A DNA stretch of 64,000 nt. It comes from an uncultured Eggerthellaceae bacterium. Its GTDB lineage: Bacteria; Actinomycetota; Coriobacteriia; Coriobacteriales; Eggerthellaceae. The position numbers and the translations under genes were made by a program. The stretch is from contig CAIFEB010000007.1 in the NCBI GenBank assembly GCA_903789375.1, positions 1 through 64,000 of the forward strand, read 5' to 3'. The notes under the pieces are model-generated. The model had not been told where the DNA came from. It did not search any database and saw only the letters and a list, made by a program, of their open reading frames with translations. Below, one piece after another: positions 1-12,439 of the stretch (within the stretch, counting starts at the first letter, position 1; each line of letters opens with the position of its first letter).

Positions 1-55
<55 letters not shown>

Positions 56-73
56 TTCAAAAAGTGCCTGATT

Positions 74-102
74 AATATAACTCTCAATCCTTGCGAGGGC
101 AA
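74..102 (-). promoter_or_regulatory. promoter of the tRNA-Ile gene
   Basis: On the minus strand TTGCCC (97-102) and TATATT (74-79) are separated by 17 bases, and the -10 ends 18 bases before the tRNA 5' end. This is a good sigma70-type promoter for the tRNA. Confidence 0.6.
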
Positions 103-697
103 GCATGGATTTAATATTTCCTGAAATGTGAATTCCCGTCACATATGAAGCTGCAGCAACCTCATTTACCCAGGTAGATAACGCGAAGACCGCAACGCTC
201 AATCTCGGGAGAGCTTTGTCGCCTCATCGAGGCGAAACTAAACGCGCCCCTATCGGGTGCGCATCGGCTGCTCCGCACGACAGTTCTCCTTCGCTCGCAA
301 GCGCGCACCGGCCCGGTCGAGCACGTGCAATGGGATATCACACAGCTCCCCACGATGGCAGCCGGCCCTTCATCGCGGCAAGGCTCAGCAGCGAGCGGCT
401 CATCGAGTGCAAGGCATTCACCACTATGCCGTGAGTTCGCCCACACACGCGCCCTCGTTCGTACCCTTCAAGAACGGGACGGTGACACCTCCCGTTTCGC
501 AGCCGAACCACGTGGAAGATGCGCCACTATAATCGTTCGTAAACGCAACCGCGTGCAAAGCGGCGGAGGCGCCAGGCGCTGCTGCAGTTCATCTCGAGCA
601 CGCCACATCGCACGCAGCGCGCAGCAGTCAGCAGAGCCCCGCTGTACGACGCCACAGCGTCCGCACACCCGTATCTGACCACCCGCAAGGAGGGATC
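103..697. other. gene-free spacer, tRNA-Ile to bifunctional nuclease gene
   Basis: No convincing coding region: the short open frames on both strands lack ribosome binding sites and family resemblance. A 7-bp perfect hairpin TCGCCTC-ATC-GAGGCGA lies near 215-231. The right part is GC-rich and must contain the promoter for the gene at 698, which I could not place confidently. Confidence 0.5.
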
Positions 698-1213
698 ATG
701 GTTCCCGTCGAGGTCCTCACGCTCATCGCATCGCCGGCGCCGTCGCCTTCCGTGCTGGTGCTCAAACCGGACGAGAAGCCGGTCGCACCTGGCAAATCGC
801 GCGTCGTGCCCATCTTCGTCGGCGGGCCCGAAGCCGTGTCCCTCGGCATGGCGCTCGAGAACATGCGGTTCGCACGGCCGACCACGCACGACCTGTTCCT
901 GGACACCATCACGAACCTGGACGCGACCATCGACCACGTGCTCATCAACCGGGTGAAGGGCAAGATGTTCTTCAGCAAGCTCGTCCTGTCGCAACATGGC
1001 CGCCTCATCGAGGTGGATGCGCGCCCGTCCGACGCAATCGCCCTCGCCGTGCGCGAGGATGCGCCGCTGTTCATCGACGAGGACGTGCTCGACACCGCGT
1101 CGTATCCATACCTGTATCGCACGCCGTTCGACGAGAAGCAGCAGCTCGCCGAGTTCCACAGCTTCCTGGAAACCCTCGAACCGGAAGATTTCCGCGAGGA
1201 CAGCGAACAATAG
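698..1213 (+). CDS. bifunctional nuclease family protein (BFN/DUF151 domain)
   Basis: 171 residues. The central domain (about residues 35-150) has the two signatures of the DUF151 family: PIFVGGPEAVSLGMAL near residue 46 and DARPSDAIALAVR near 108. The family is named for a plant protein with nuclease activity on DNA and RNA; bacterial members have no agreed role, so a nuclease function here is only family-level inference. The ATG at 698 is preceded by AAGGAGG at 687-693 with a short 4-base spacer, so the start is well supported. It is monocistronic and converges on gyrA, sharing a hairpin at 1448-1480. The acidic C-terminal tail (EPEDFREDSEQ) is typical. Confidence 0.9.
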   Translation: MVPVEVLTLIASPAPSPSVLVLKPDEKPVAPGKSRVVPIFVGGPEAVSLGMALENMRFARPTTHDLFLDTITNLDATIDHVLINRVKGKMFFSKLVLSQHGRLIEVDARPSDAIALAVREDAPLFIDEDVLDTASYPYLYRTPFDEKQQLAEFHSFLETLEPEDFREDSEQ

Positions 1214-1515
1214 GAATTAACTGCGCAGCGCGACCCGTTCCCTATTTCGATACCACTCTTCAATCGGCGGCGTGGCGCCACCCGCCGCTGCACCACGGGC
1301 TTTTCCGTTCGAGCACGTCCCGCCGCAATACCGCCGGACTTTGCGATATCCCCGTACCGCAGACCAGCCATCCGACGGGCCCAGCGTCCCCGACCAGCCA
1401 TCCGACGAGCTCATCGCCCCGACTGGCCATCCAACCCCGTAACGCAGAACGGCGCGTCCGCATCGCGCGGGCGCGCCGTTGTTCTCACGCGGGGTTTCAG
1501 CCAGACGTTCCGGGC
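1214..1515. other. convergent spacer with 30-bp direct repeats
   Basis: Between the convergent nuclease gene and gyrA. It holds three imperfect copies of a unit beginning GACCAGCCATCCGACG at 1362, 1392 and 1421 (period 30 then 29), and a hairpin at 1448-1480. No gene is supported. Confidence 0.6.
1448..1480. terminator. probable bidirectional terminator hairpin
   Basis: Perfect 9-bp stem AACGGCGCG / CGCGCCGTT between two convergent genes. T-rich tails are weak on both sides, so it is a hairpin that may terminate both transcripts rather than a textbook intrinsic terminator. Confidence 0.5.
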
Positions 1516-4284
1516 TTAGTCGTCCAAGTCCTCTTCGGACATGTCGGTTCCGTCGTCGACGGCGACCTGCTCCTCGCCGTTCTCGTCGGTCTTGCGCGGA
1601 CGCGCGGCCTTCGCCGTCTTCGAGATGGCCACCGCCGTCACGCGATCGCCGTTCGCCACGTCCATCACGTGGACGCCCTGGGTCGAACGGCCCTGCTTCG
1701 AGATGCCCGAAACCGGCGTCCGCAGCGTCACGCCGTCCTTCGACATGATCATGATCTCGTCGCCGGGGCGGACGATCTTCATGTCGACAAGCTGGCCTTT
1801 GCGCTTGGTCATTGCGATGGTGAACACGCCCTGGCCGCCGCGATGCTGGTCGGGGTAGTCGTCACACGGCGTGCGCTTGCCGTAGCCGCGCTCGGTCACC
1901 ACGAACAGCTCGGTGCCGGGATGCGCGATTTCCATGCCGAGCGTCACCGCACCGGCCGACAGGCTGATGCCGCGCACGCCCATTGTTCCGCGGCCCATCG
2001 GGCGCACCTCGTCTTCGCTCCACTTGATGACCTTGCCCGCGGACGTGGCCATCATCACCTTGTCGCCTTCCTTCACCCGGCGCACGGCGATCAGGCGGTC
2101 GCCGTCCTTCAGGTTGATGGCGATGAGCCCGTCCTTGCGGGTGCGGTTGTACTGCGACATGGCCGTCTTCTTGACCATGCCCTCCTCGGTGGCGAACATC
2201 AGGTACTCGTCCTCGGGGAACTCCTTCGTGGCGATGACGGCCGCGATGGTCTCGCCCTTCTCAAGCGGCAGCAGGTTGACGATGGCGGTGCCGCGCGCGT
2301 GCCGCGACGCCTCCGGAATCTCGTACACCTTCAGGCGGTACACCTTGCCTGTGCTCGAGAAGAACAGCATGTACGAATGCGTCGTGGCCACGAACAGATG
2401 CTCGACGTAATCGTTGTCCTTCAGACTGACGCCCTGAGTGCCCTTGCCGCCGCGCTTCTGCGAGCGGTACGTCGCCACGGGCAGGCGCTTCACGTAGCCG
2501 GCCTTCGTGACGGTGACGACCATGCTCTCGTCGGCGATCAGGTCCTCCACGTCGATGTCCTTCGCCGCGGCGCCGATCTGCGTGCGACGCGGGGAGTTGA
2601 ACTTCTTCTTGATCTCCTGCAGCTCGTCCTTGATGATCTGGCGCAGCAGGGTGCGGTCCTCGAGCACGCGCTTGTAGTACGCGATCTTCTCGCGCAGCTC
2701 GGCCAACTCGGTTTGGATCTTCTCGCGTTCCAGTCCGGTCAGACGGCGCAGGCGCATCTCCAGGATGGCGTCAGTCTGCTTCTTGTCCAGCCCGAACCGC
2801 GCGATCAAGCGGTCACTCGCTTCGGCGTCAGTTTGCGACGAGCGGATGATGTGGATGACCTCGTCGATGTTGTCCAGCGCGATGATGTAGCCCTCGAGGA
2901 TATGGGCGCGTTCCTCGGCCTTGCGCAGCTCATAGCGCGTGCGCCGCTCGATGACGTCTTCCTGGTGCTGGATGTAGCAGAACAGCATCTCCTTGAGCGA
3001 CAGCACCCGCGGCACGCCGTCGACGAGCGCCAGCATGATGACGCCGAAGCCCACCTGCAGCTGCGTGTGCTTGAACAGCTTGTTGAGCACGACCTGCGGA
3101 ATGGCGTTCTGCTTCAGCTCGATGATGATGTCGATGCCGTGGCGATCGGCACCGTCGTGGATGTTGCTGATTTCGGGCAGTTTTTTATCGCGCACCAACT
3201 CGCCCAGCTTTTCCAGCAGGCGCTGGCGGTTGACCATGTACGGGATCTCTTTGAAGATGATCTGGCTGCGGCCGTTCTTCTTCTCCTTGATCTCGTACTT
3301 CGAGCGGATGGTCAGCGTGCCGCGGCCGGTTTCGTAGGCCTCCTTGATGCCGGCACGGCCCATGATGGTGGCGCCCGTCGGGAAGTCGGGGCCCGGCATG
3401 ACCTGCATGAGCTCGTCGGTGGTCACGTCAGGGTTGTCGATCATCAGGCACGTCGCGTCGATGGCCTCGCCCAGGTTGTGCGGCGGAATGTTGGTCGCCA
3501 TGCCGACGGCGATGCCCTGCGAGCCGTTGACCAGCAGGTTCGGGAAGCGCGCGGGCAGAACCGCCGGCTCTTCCAGGCTCTCGTCGTAGTTGGGCTGGAA
3601 GTCGACGGTCTCCTTGTCCAAGTCGCGCAGCAGCTCTATGGCCGGCTTCGCCAGACGCGCCTCGGTGTAACGCATGGCGGCTGCGGAGTCGCCGTCGATG
3701 GAGCCGAAGTTGCCGTGGCCGTCGACCAAGGGGACGCGCATGCTGAAGGGCTGAGCCAGGCGCACCATCGTGTCGTACACGGCCGAGTCGCCGTGCGGAT
3801 GGTACTTGCCGATGACGTCGCCGACCGTACGCGCGGACTTCATGTGCGCACGGTTGGGCGTGTAGCCGGACTCGTACATGGCGTACAGGATGCGGCGGTG
3901 CACCGGCTTCAGGCCGTCGCGCACGTCAGGCAGGGCACGGGACACGATGACGCTCATCGAGTACTCGAGGAACGAGGTCTGCATCTCCTTGCCCAGGTAG
4001 ACGGCACGAACGATCGTTCCCTCGCCGGCGTTGGCGTCTTCGACCACGTCGCCCAGAGGGCTCGCCATGTCCATGTCGTCCTCGGCGATCTGGGTGAAGT
4101 GGCTCAGGCGCTCGTCGCGCGGCTCGTCGTCGTTGTCGTCGCCCTCATCGTCGGCGTCGGCAGCGCCCGCGGCGTCCTCCGCGTCGTCCGATGCCGCGTC
4201 GGCGCGGTTCTCGTCGCGCTCAGCGTCCTCGGGGTCGCCGTCAAGCGGCGTGTTCTGGTTGTTCTTGTTGTTGTCGTCGCTCAT
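1516..4284 (-). CDS. gyrA: DNA gyrase subunit A
   Basis: 922 residues. GyrA cuts and religates DNA in the A2B2 gyrase that introduces negative supercoils. The active-site Tyr is Y206 in [10 protein letters not shown]. The region around residue 167 reads [11 protein letters not shown] with the Ser and Asp that quinolone resistance usually changes both intact. The C-terminal beta-pinwheel carries a GyrA-box, [10 protein letters not shown]. Compared with E. coli (Tyr122) the N terminus is about 84 residues longer, an acidic Asp/Glu/Ala-rich tail before [11 protein letters not shown]; another acidic tail ends the protein. The ATG at 4284 has AAGGAG at a good distance, overlapping the gyrB stop, so the two are co-translated 12 bases apart. 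Confidence 0.98.
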   Translation of the reverse strand: MSDDNNKNNQNTPLDGDPEDAERDENRADAASDDAEDAAGAADADDEGDDNDDEPRDERLSHFTQIAEDDMDMASPLGDVVEDANAGEGTIVRAVYLGKEMQTSFLEYSMSVIVSRALPDVRDGLKPVHRRILYAMYESGYTPNRAHMKSARTVGDVIGKYHPHGDSAVYDTMVRLAQPFSMRVPLVDGHGNFGSIDGDSAAAMRYTEARLAKPAIELLRDLDKETVDFQPNYDESLEEPAVLPARFPNLLVNGSQGIAVGMATNIPPHNLGEAIDATCLMIDNPDVTTDELMQVMPGPDFPTGATIMGRAGIKEAYETGRGTLTIRSKYEIKEKKNGRSQIIFKEIPYMVNRQRLLEKLGELVRDKKLPEISNIHDGADRHGIDIIIELKQNAIPQVVLNKLFKHTQLQVGFGVIMLALVDGVPRVLSLKEMLFCYIQHQEDVIERRTRYELRKAEERAHILEGYIIALDNIDEVIHIIRSSQTDAEASDRLIARFGLDKKQTDAILEMRLRRLTGLEREKIQTELAELREKIAYYKRVLEDRTLLRQIIKDELQEIKKKFNSPRRTQIGAAAKDIDVEDLIADESMVVTVTKAGYVKRLPVATYRSQKRGGKGTQGVSLKDNDYVEHLFVATTHSYMLFFSSTGKVYRLKVYEIPEASRHARGTAIVNLLPLEKGETIAAVIATKEFPEDEYLMFATEEGMVKKTAMSQYNRTRKDGLIAINLKDGDRLIAVRRVKEGDKVMMATSAGKVIKWSEDEVRPMGRGTMGVRGISLSAGAVTLGMEIAHPGTELFVVTERGYGKRTPCDDYPDQHRGGQGVFTIAMTKRKGQLVDMKIVRPGDEIMIMSKDGVTLRTPVSGISKQGRSTQGVHVMDVANGDRVTAVAISKTAKAARPRKTDENGEEQVAVDDGTDMSEEDLDD

Positions 4285-4296
4285 TCAGCGGTCTCC

Positions 4297-6369
<2,073 letters not shown>

Positions 6370-6471
6370 CTATCCTTATGTATGGTATCAGAATCGCTTA
6401 CCGTAATGGCGTTCTACATAGCGACTACAGGCAATGAAAGGCGTTTTGACGGCCTGATATAGCAACGATCG

Positions 6472-7302
6472 CTATTTTTTGCCTTTCTCACCTTTTTTCC
6501 ATTCCAAATCGGCCTTCATCGCTTTTTCGAGCGCCCGTTGAACGCGTGGGTTCTCGACGCGCGCGGCCGCCTCGTCCACACGCGATTCCTCTTCAGCGGA
6601 AAGCGGCGCGGGCGGCGTTTTCCGCACGGGCTCCGGGGCGCTTTCGGCGCGCATCCGGTCGAAGGGGTGTTTCTTGCGGTAGTTGCCGCGCGATATGAAG
6701 ATGTCGAAAACGTCGATGCGCTCGCCGAACAACTCGAGCAGCTTCAGCCGCAGAAGCTCGCGCTGCGCGTTGAGCTCGGCTGCGTAGATGCTGTCGTCGA
6801 CGTACACGACGAGACGCTTCTGCAGCTGTGGGGCGGCGGAACGGGATGGCGCGCCGGAGGCGGCAGGTGCACGGTGAGCCGATGAGCTCCTATCAGCAAC
6901 AGGCCCGCTGCCCATCGCCGCAGCGCCGCCAGACAGGTGCTCCGCTGTTTCAGCGGCCCCGTCAATCGCATGCACCGACGTTCCGGCCCCGCCCCCATGC
7001 GCGTTCCGCCGTGGCTGCCAAGTGCCACGGGTCGCGGAAGGGCGCGCACCACCGCGCATGTCAAAAGGCGGCGCCGCGGCGGCGCCGTTCTTCGCGCCTG
7101 CACGGCGCGTGCCGTCGTCGCGCAGGATGTACACCGCGTTGGTATGGCTCAGGAACAGCTGTGCACCGTCGCCGTACACCGACTCGAGCGCTCCTTTGTA
7201 GCGCTCGTAGACTTCCGCAATGCGGCGCTGCTTTCGCATGTTGGGAGCATCGTCGCCCATCTTGGCGAACAGCGACGAGAGCTCGTTCTTCAGCGTTCCC
7301 AT
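6472..7302 (-). CDS. DUF721/DciA-like protein with low-complexity insertion
   Basis: 276 residues, whereas family members next to recF are usually 100-190. The C-terminal part KRLVVYVDDSIYAAEL followed by a helix and DVFDIFISRG matches the core of DUF721 (DciA in some bacteria, a loader of the replicative helicase). The N-terminal part (1-60) matches the helix-rich start. Between them residues about 62-165 are Ala/Gly/Ser/Arg-rich and look disordered, so the domain is interrupted. The start ATG (7302-7300) shares one base with the recF stop (TGATG), indicating translational coupling and fixing the start. A role with DnaA/DnaN in initiation is inference from context. Confidence 0.8.
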   Translation of the reverse strand: MGTLKNELSSLFAKMGDDAPNMRKQRRIAEVYERYKGALESVYGDGAQLFLSHTNAVYILRDDGTRRAGAKNGAAAAPPFDMRGGARPSATRGTWQPRRNAHGGGAGTSVHAIDGAAETAEHLSGGAAAMGSGPVADRSSSAHRAPAASGAPSRSAAPQLQKRLVVYVDDSIYAAELNAQRELLRLKLLELFGERIDVFDIFISRGNYRKKHPFDRMRAESAPEPVRKTPPAPLSAEEESRVDEAAARVENPRVQRALEKAMKADLEWKKGEKGKK

Positions 7303-8444
7303 CACACCGTCCCTTCGATCGGCAACCGCACGACGCGTGCTTTGTCTATCAGATCGCGATTGAAGAACTCGAGGTTCGTCGCCGTGATGAATGTCTGGAT
7401 GTCGTTCTGGACGAAGCTGACGAGCGCATCGCGACGCCCGGCATCGAGCTCGCTCATGACATCGTCCAACAGAAGCACGGGGTACTGGTGAAGCGACTCC
7501 TCGACTACGCCTACCTCTGCGAGCTTCCATGCGAGCACGACGCTGCGCTGCTGCCCCTGGCTCGCGAAGTCGGCCACGTCGGCTCCGTCGAGCAGCAACG
7601 TTATCTGGTCGGCATGCGGCCCGATGACGCTCCGCCCCCGGCGGCGCTCGGCCGGAAGGGCTTCGTCGAGCGCGCGTGAGAGCAGCTCCCGCACGTCGTC
7701 ACGCGTTATACCGCTGTACATAGTACCTGATGAAACGTCGTTTTTCATCAATGTTTCACGTGAAGCATCCCACGACGCCTCGTACCGCGCACTCAGCTTC
7801 TCATGGCCGAGCGACAACGTGGCGTAGTAGTCGCCCAGCCGCTCAAGCAGGCGGCGAAACAGAGCTGTGCGATAGCAGAACAGCTGGCCGCCGCAGGTCA
7901 CAAGCGTTTCGTTGATGCTCTGGACCAATGCGTCGGGGGCGTCTTCCTTCAGCAAGCGGTTCTTATAGCGGATAACCTTTTCGTAGTCGCGTTTAACCAC
8001 ATCGTAGCTGCCCGTCAGCTGCGACCCCAGCTCGTCGAGCGCGTCGCGTTTCACGCCCGACGAGCGTTTCGCCAGCTGCAAGTCGTCCGGCGTGAACGTG
8101 ACGGCTGGAAGCCTTCCCTTCACATCGCCCGCAGCATGGGCCTTGCCGTTGATCAGGTAGCGCCGTTTGCCCGCTTCCATACCGAGGGAGAGGTTGACAA
8201 GGCGGTTCCCGTCGGTTTCGACGGCCTTGAGGTGCGCGACCGTGCAGCCAGCACGCACCATCTGTCCGATGGTGGGGTGACGGAACGACGTCGCGGCGGT
8301 GAGCAGCTGGATGCCCTCGAGGATGTTGGTCTTCCCAACCGCATTATGCCCGACGAAAATCGTCAAGTCGCCGATATCGGGCAGCTCGAAATGACGGTAG
8401 TTGCGAAAGTCGTCGAGCGTGAGCGACGCGAGCCTCAAATCCAT
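7302..8444 (-). CDS. recF: DNA replication and repair protein RecF
   Basis: 380 residues, the usual size. RecF is an SMC-like ABC ATPase that helps load RecA at single-strand gaps. Visible motifs: N-terminal LTLDDFRNYRHFEL, Walker A GHNAVGKTN (about residue 33), the signature FASQGQQRSVVLAWKLAE, and Walker B VLLLDDVMSELD. It lies 24 bases after dnaN and its stop overlaps the start of the DUF721 gene. No strong Shine-Dalgarno precedes the ATG, so translation may depend on dnaN. The gene contains a near-perfect parS site at 7752-7767. Confidence 0.97.
   Translation of the reverse strand: MDLRLASLTLDDFRNYRHFELPDIGDLTIFVGHNAVGKTNILEGIQLLTAATSFRHPTIGQMVRAGCTVAHLKAVETDGNRLVNLSLGMEAGKRRYLINGKAHAAGDVKGRLPAVTFTPDDLQLAKRSSGVKRDALDELGSQLTGSYDVVKRDYEKVIRYKNRLLKEDAPDALVQSINETLVTCGGQLFCYRTALFRRLLERLGDYYATLSLGHEKLSARYEASWDASRETLMKNDVSSGTMYSGITRDDVRELLSRALDEALPAERRRGRSVIGPHADQITLLLDGADVADFASQGQQRSVVLAWKLAEVGVVEESLHQYPVLLLDDVMSELDAGRRDALVSFVQNDIQTFITATNLEFFNRDLIDKARVVRLPIEGTV
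7752..7767. promoter_or_regulatory. near-perfect parS site inside recF
   Basis: TGTTTCACGTGAAGCA, one mismatch from the 16-bp palindrome TGTTTCACGTGAAACA found perfectly three times right of the origin. It is constrained by the recF reading frame, yet retains 15 of 16 bases, and likely binds ParB. Confidence 0.75.
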
Positions 8445-8468
8445 GCGATCGAACCCACGGATGGTCGG

Positions 8469-9569
8469 CTAGTCGAAGCGCACCGGCATGACGAGGTAGA
8501 GGTACCCCGGCTTGCTCGCTCCCTTGAAGATGCCCGGCTTGAGCGAGGTCGTGACTTCGAGCGCCACGGTATCGTCGCCGAGCACGTTCAGGCCGTCGAG
8601 CACGTACGCGCTGTTGAAGGCGATTTCCACATCCTCGCCTTCGACCTGCGCCGCAAGCGTCTCCTGCGTGGAACCGACGTCCTGGGACATCGAAGACAGC
8701 TCGAGCGCGCCGGCCTTCGAGATGGAGTACTTCACCTGCGCGCCCGCGCGGTCGAGCAGCGACGCGCGTTTGGTCGCGGCTACGATCTGAGCGGTGTCGA
8801 CCACGGCGCGGGTGTCGTACGACTTGGGCAGGAGCTGGCGGTAGTTCGGATACCGGCCTTCGATGCGACGGTTGACGAACGTCGTGCCGCCGTAGGCGAT
8901 GATGATCTGGTTGTCGGCCAGACCGAGCGTGATGTCCTCTCCCGATTTGGGGAGCGCGGCGATTTCCGACACGAACGCGCCGGCGATGATGGCGGAGAAC
9001 TCGCCTGCCGTGCCCTCTCCCTCGATGTCGCGTTCGCTCACGGCCAGGCGGTACGAGTCGGTGGCGACCATGCGCAGCGTCGCGCCCTCGCGCTCGATCA
9101 GAACGCCGGTGAGCACCGGGCGGCTCTCGTCTTTGGAAACGACGCGACTGACCTGCTTGGCCATCTCGGAAAACGTCGTGAAGGGAACGCTGATCTGCTG
9201 GTCGGGGCTGACCGTCGGAAATCCGGGGAAGTCCTGAGGATTGAGGCCCTTGATGGAGAACGACGAGTTCTCGCAGGTCACGTACACATCGAAGTCCTGC
9301 GTATCGATGTGGACGGCTGCGTCGGGCAGGCTTTTCACGATGTCGAGAATCAGCTTGCCCGGCACGACGGCGCTTCCTTCCTCCTCGATGAGCGCCGACG
9401 TCGTGTAGCGGATGGAAAGCTCGAGATCGGTGGTCTGAAAGGTGACGGTGTCGACGCTTGTTTCGATGAACACGCCTGACAGCACGGGAAGCGTCGAGCG
9501 GGTCGAGATGCCCTTCTGAACGATGGACAAGGCGTTGGCAAGCTCGCCTTGGTTGATGCTGAATTTCAT
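8469..9569 (-). CDS. dnaN: DNA polymerase III beta subunit (sliding clamp)
   Basis: 366 residues, normal for DnaN. It forms the ring that tethers polymerase III to DNA. The start MKFSINQGELANALSIVQKG, the TLPVLSGVFIE segment and the C-terminal YLYLVMPVRFD are standard clamp features across its three similar domains. The ATG at 9569 follows AAGGAG with a 6-base spacer; an in-frame start 45 bases upstream has no such site. It is upstream of recF and separated from dnaA by 777 bases holding part of the origin. Confidence 0.98.
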   Translation of the reverse strand: MKFSINQGELANALSIVQKGISTRSTLPVLSGVFIETSVDTVTFQTTDLELSIRYTTSALIEEEGSAVVPGKLILDIVKSLPDAAVHIDTQDFDVYVTCENSSFSIKGLNPQDFPGFPTVSPDQQISVPFTTFSEMAKQVSRVVSKDESRPVLTGVLIEREGATLRMVATDSYRLAVSERDIEGEGTAGEFSAIIAGAFVSEIAALPKSGEDITLGLADNQIIIAYGGTTFVNRRIEGRYPNYRQLLPKSYDTRAVVDTAQIVAATKRASLLDRAGAQVKYSISKAGALELSSMSQDVGSTQETLAAQVEGEDVEIAFNSAYVLDGLNVLGDDTVALEVTTSLKPGIFKGASKPGYLYLVMPVRFD

Positions 9570-10346
9570 GCTTCGCTCCTTGCCGCCCGAAGGCACCCCG
9601 CGCTTCCATTGCACCGGCCGGTGCCGGTGTCCGTCATAGTCTGTTTCATTATACGTGCGACGCGGGTGTCTTGAGGCAAGGCAATCGAATGAGCATGGAG
9701 GGTCTGCATCGCGGGCAGGTCATCGTAGCTCGACCCGCAAATACAACCGCATCTGCACTTGCGGTTGCGTTTGCATCCACGTGTATGCAATGGAGCGTGG
9801 TAGTGGTTTGGGTTTGAACATACGCTGCGGCGCGCAGCATCGAGGTACACGTCCGCATATGCGTCATGTAGAGGTCCATCGCGGGTCGCGTCTTCATGAA
9901 GAAGGAGCCCACGTCCTTTTCCGTTTCCCCACCCTCGTGAAGGAGGCGCTTGTGAATATGCTTGCCTTCGCCTCCAGGGCTCCTTGCCCTCATCTGAGAT
10001 GAGCTTCACAGAGGGGGCTTCGGTCTACGGACCCGGAGACCCGGAGACCCGGAGACCTCCTATCCTCTTCTCTTCTAATACTAAGAACTTAAAAATAGTA
10101 CTTTGAATTGTTGTAGTAATAAGCACGGTGGATAGGTGGATAACCAACGTTTACGCAGGTGGGTAGCCGTAAAACATCCCATTTCGAAAGTGGAGCGCGT
10201 GTCCCCTCTTTCCGCCGCATTTATCGGTAAGATTATCGCTCCCCCGGTTTCGATGGTTTTCCCACATTCGCAAAACATGCATCGACCGGTTTTCCACAGC
10301 GTCAGTCGAGGGGTCTTCGCCGGCTTCTCCGGACCTTCTCGCGCAC
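9570..10346. other. dnaA-dnaN spacer
   Basis: No gene. From left: a hairpin at 9744-9767 (CAACCGCA / TGCGGTTG) that on the minus strand lies downstream of dnaA and could attenuate transcription into dnaN; a GC-rich stretch; three to four tandem copies of the 8-mer ACCCGGAG at about 10029-10057; an AT-rich stretch 10070-10125; then DnaA-box-like sequences to 10298. Confidence 0.7.
10070..10300. other. candidate oriC module 1 (dnaA-dnaN spacer)
   Basis: An AT-rich run (10070-10125) that could serve as unwinding element adjoins DnaA-box-like 9-mers: two tandem copies of GGTGGATA (10127-10142; complement TTATCCACC at 10135-10143), TTTTCCCACA at 10257-10266, and TTTTCCACA at 10290-10298. The dnaA-dnaN gap is the commonest position of oriC in actinobacteria. 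Confidence 0.65.
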
Positions 10347-12167
10347 CTACATCTCGCGGATCAGCTGGCGGATGGTCTCAAGCTCCTCGCGTAGGTCACG
10401 GCTTTCTTTCATCTTGTCCTCGATGTTGGTGACCGAATACATGATGGTGGTGTGGTCGCGGTTGCCGAAGCTCTTCGCAATGTAGTTGTACGGCAGGTCG
10501 AGCATCTGGCGCGACAGGTAAATGGCAACCTGACGTGCGTAAACGATGTTGCGGGCGCGCTTCTTGCCGATGAGGTCGGCGTGGGAGACCTTGTAGTACT
10601 CCTCCACCTGCTTCTGGATGTCTGCGACGCTCAGCTTCTTCATGTTGCCGCCGGAGAAGTGGTTCTCCAGCAGGCGCTTCACGTCGTCGAGCGTGATGCT
10701 GTCGCTGCCGAACGCCATCATGTGGTAGATGACCTTCGTCACCGCGCTCTTCAGCTCGCGGATGTTCGAGCTCGAATTCTCGGCGATGTACATCTGGATG
10801 TCGTCGGGAATGACGTAGTCCGCGCCCTTCGTGGTGGCGTTGTACTCCTTGATGAAGCTCTTGATGATGCCGAGCTTCGTTTCCACCTCGGGCGGCTGGA
10901 TGTCGAACGTGCCGCCTGCGTTGAACCGGCTGTAGTACCGCTCGTCGATGTCGATATTCTTCGGCGCGCGGTCGGCCGAAAGCACGACCTGTTTCCCCTC
11001 GTCGGTCAGCTTGTTGAATATCTGGAACACGATGTCGAGCGTCTGCTTCTTGCCCTGCAGGTACTGGACGTCGTCGATGAGCAGCACGTCGGCGTTCTCA
11101 TACTGGTCCTTGAACGTCCGGTAGCTCGATTTGTCCTTGTCGTGCGCGACGGTGGCTTCCATGTACTTGCTCAGGAAGTCGGCAGAATCAACGTAAACCG
11201 TTTTCAGCTGGGGCATGGTCTCGGCGATGTAGTTCTGGATGGCGCGCATGAGGTGCGTTTTCCCCAAGCCTGATTTTCCGTAGATGAACAGCGGGTTGAG
11301 CATCGGCTGCCCGGGATCCTCGGCTACGGCGACGGCCATCGAGTAGGCCATGCGGTTGGAGTCGCCGATGACGAAGTTCTCGAACGTGAGCGTCGAGGCG
11401 GGCGCGTCGATGGACGAGCGGCTGGTGTCTGCGGAGGCGCTCCCGGCGATGGGGCACGCGCTTCCGCTCTGCTGTGCAGGAAGGCCGGAGCTGCCGGCGG
11501 GCGCCCCGCCGCCGGCCATTGCAGCCGCTGCGGTAACGTCCCTTTGAGCAGGTATAACGCTTGCGCTAGCGATTCCCGTTGGGGAAGAGGCCTGCACGTC
11601 TGCCGCTTGTGGGAACGTGCCTGCTCCCGCTGCGCCGACGCTCGCGAACGCAGCGCCTTTCGCCATGTCCGCTGAGCCGATTGGAGCGGCGTTCCCTGTG
11701 GAAGGGGCAGGCGAGGGAGTCGCAGAGGGCGCGAGTGTCGCGCCTTGAAGACCGGAGGATGCTTGGGTGGCGGCCGGCGAGACAGCTTGCGCGGTGCCAC
11801 CGACGAGGGTTCCCGACGTAGCGGGTGAGGAAGACGCCGCCTGCGGTGCGACGGGCGCTGCCGTTGCCGCAGCGGCCCGTCTCGCCTGTTCCATGCGCGC
11901 AGCCTGGGTCGGGTCCACTTCCACCTCGACGGTGAAGTCGACGCCGTGCAGCTCCTTGAGCGCCCGTTTGATGACGTCGGTGTAGTGGCGCTCGATCCAG
12001 CTTTTGATGAAGTCGGTGTCGGCTGTGAGCATGAGGAAGTCCTCGCTCATAGCCTGCGGCTCGAGCCGGCTGAAGAAGGCGTTGACCTGCGACGCGTTGA
12101 CGCCGTCGTAGGTCTTTACCTTCTCGCAGACCTGGTTCCATTCGTTTACGAGTGTTTCGCTGTTCAT
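10347..12167 (-). CDS. dnaA: chromosomal replication initiator DnaA
   Basis: 606 residues, longer than the usual 450-510. Domain I (about 1-85) mediates self-association; domain II (about 88-255) is an unusually long Ala/Ser/Pro/Gly-rich linker; domain III is the AAA+ ATPase with Walker A GKSGLGKTHL near residue 296 and Walker B VLLIDDVQYL; domain IV carries the DnaA-box-binding signature ending GNRDHTTIMYSV. The ATG at 12167 has a GGAG about 10 bases upstream. It sits downstream of the GHKL/winged-helix gene on the same strand, and between two clusters of DnaA boxes. Confidence 0.98.
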   Translation of the reverse strand: MNSETLVNEWNQVCEKVKTYDGVNASQVNAFFSRLEPQAMSEDFLMLTADTDFIKSWIERHYTDVIKRALKELHGVDFTVEVEVDPTQAARMEQARRAAAATAAPVAPQAASSSPATSGTLVGGTAQAVSPAATQASSGLQGATLAPSATPSPAPSTGNAAPIGSADMAKGAAFASVGAAGAGTFPQAADVQASSPTGIASASVIPAQRDVTAAAAMAGGGAPAGSSGLPAQQSGSACPIAGSASADTSRSSIDAPASTLTFENFVIGDSNRMAYSMAVAVAEDPGQPMLNPLFIYGKSGLGKTHLMRAIQNYIAETMPQLKTVYVDSADFLSKYMEATVAHDKDKSSYRTFKDQYENADVLLIDDVQYLQGKKQTLDIVFQIFNKLTDEGKQVVLSADRAPKNIDIDERYYSRFNAGGTFDIQPPEVETKLGIIKSFIKEYNATTKGADYVIPDDIQMYIAENSSSNIRELKSAVTKVIYHMMAFGSDSITLDDVKRLLENHFSGGNMKKLSVADIQKQVEEYYKVSHADLIGKKRARNIVYARQVAIYLSRQMLDLPYNYIAKSFGNRDHTTIMYSVTNIEDKMKESRDLREELETIRQLIREM

Positions 12168-12439
12168 GGGAAAGCTCTCCGGAACGATTGCCTATGCTTC
12201 AAAAAAATGCTGGTAGGAAGGGTGTCGGCTCAGCGCGGGCTTGCGAATCCGCAAAGCGCGATACGTGAAAGGTGCGCATTGCGGAAATCGTGCCGCGCGC
12301 GGCGAGCGGAACCGCAACCGCGCAGGCCCGAACCACGCGCACCGTTGGGCTGCCGTCTCCGATTCCGGGACTTTCAGCCTTCGCCCGGCGCGCCCGCGGC
12401 GTCGTGCGCCCGTGCGGCGATCTTCGGTCCTCATCCGCG

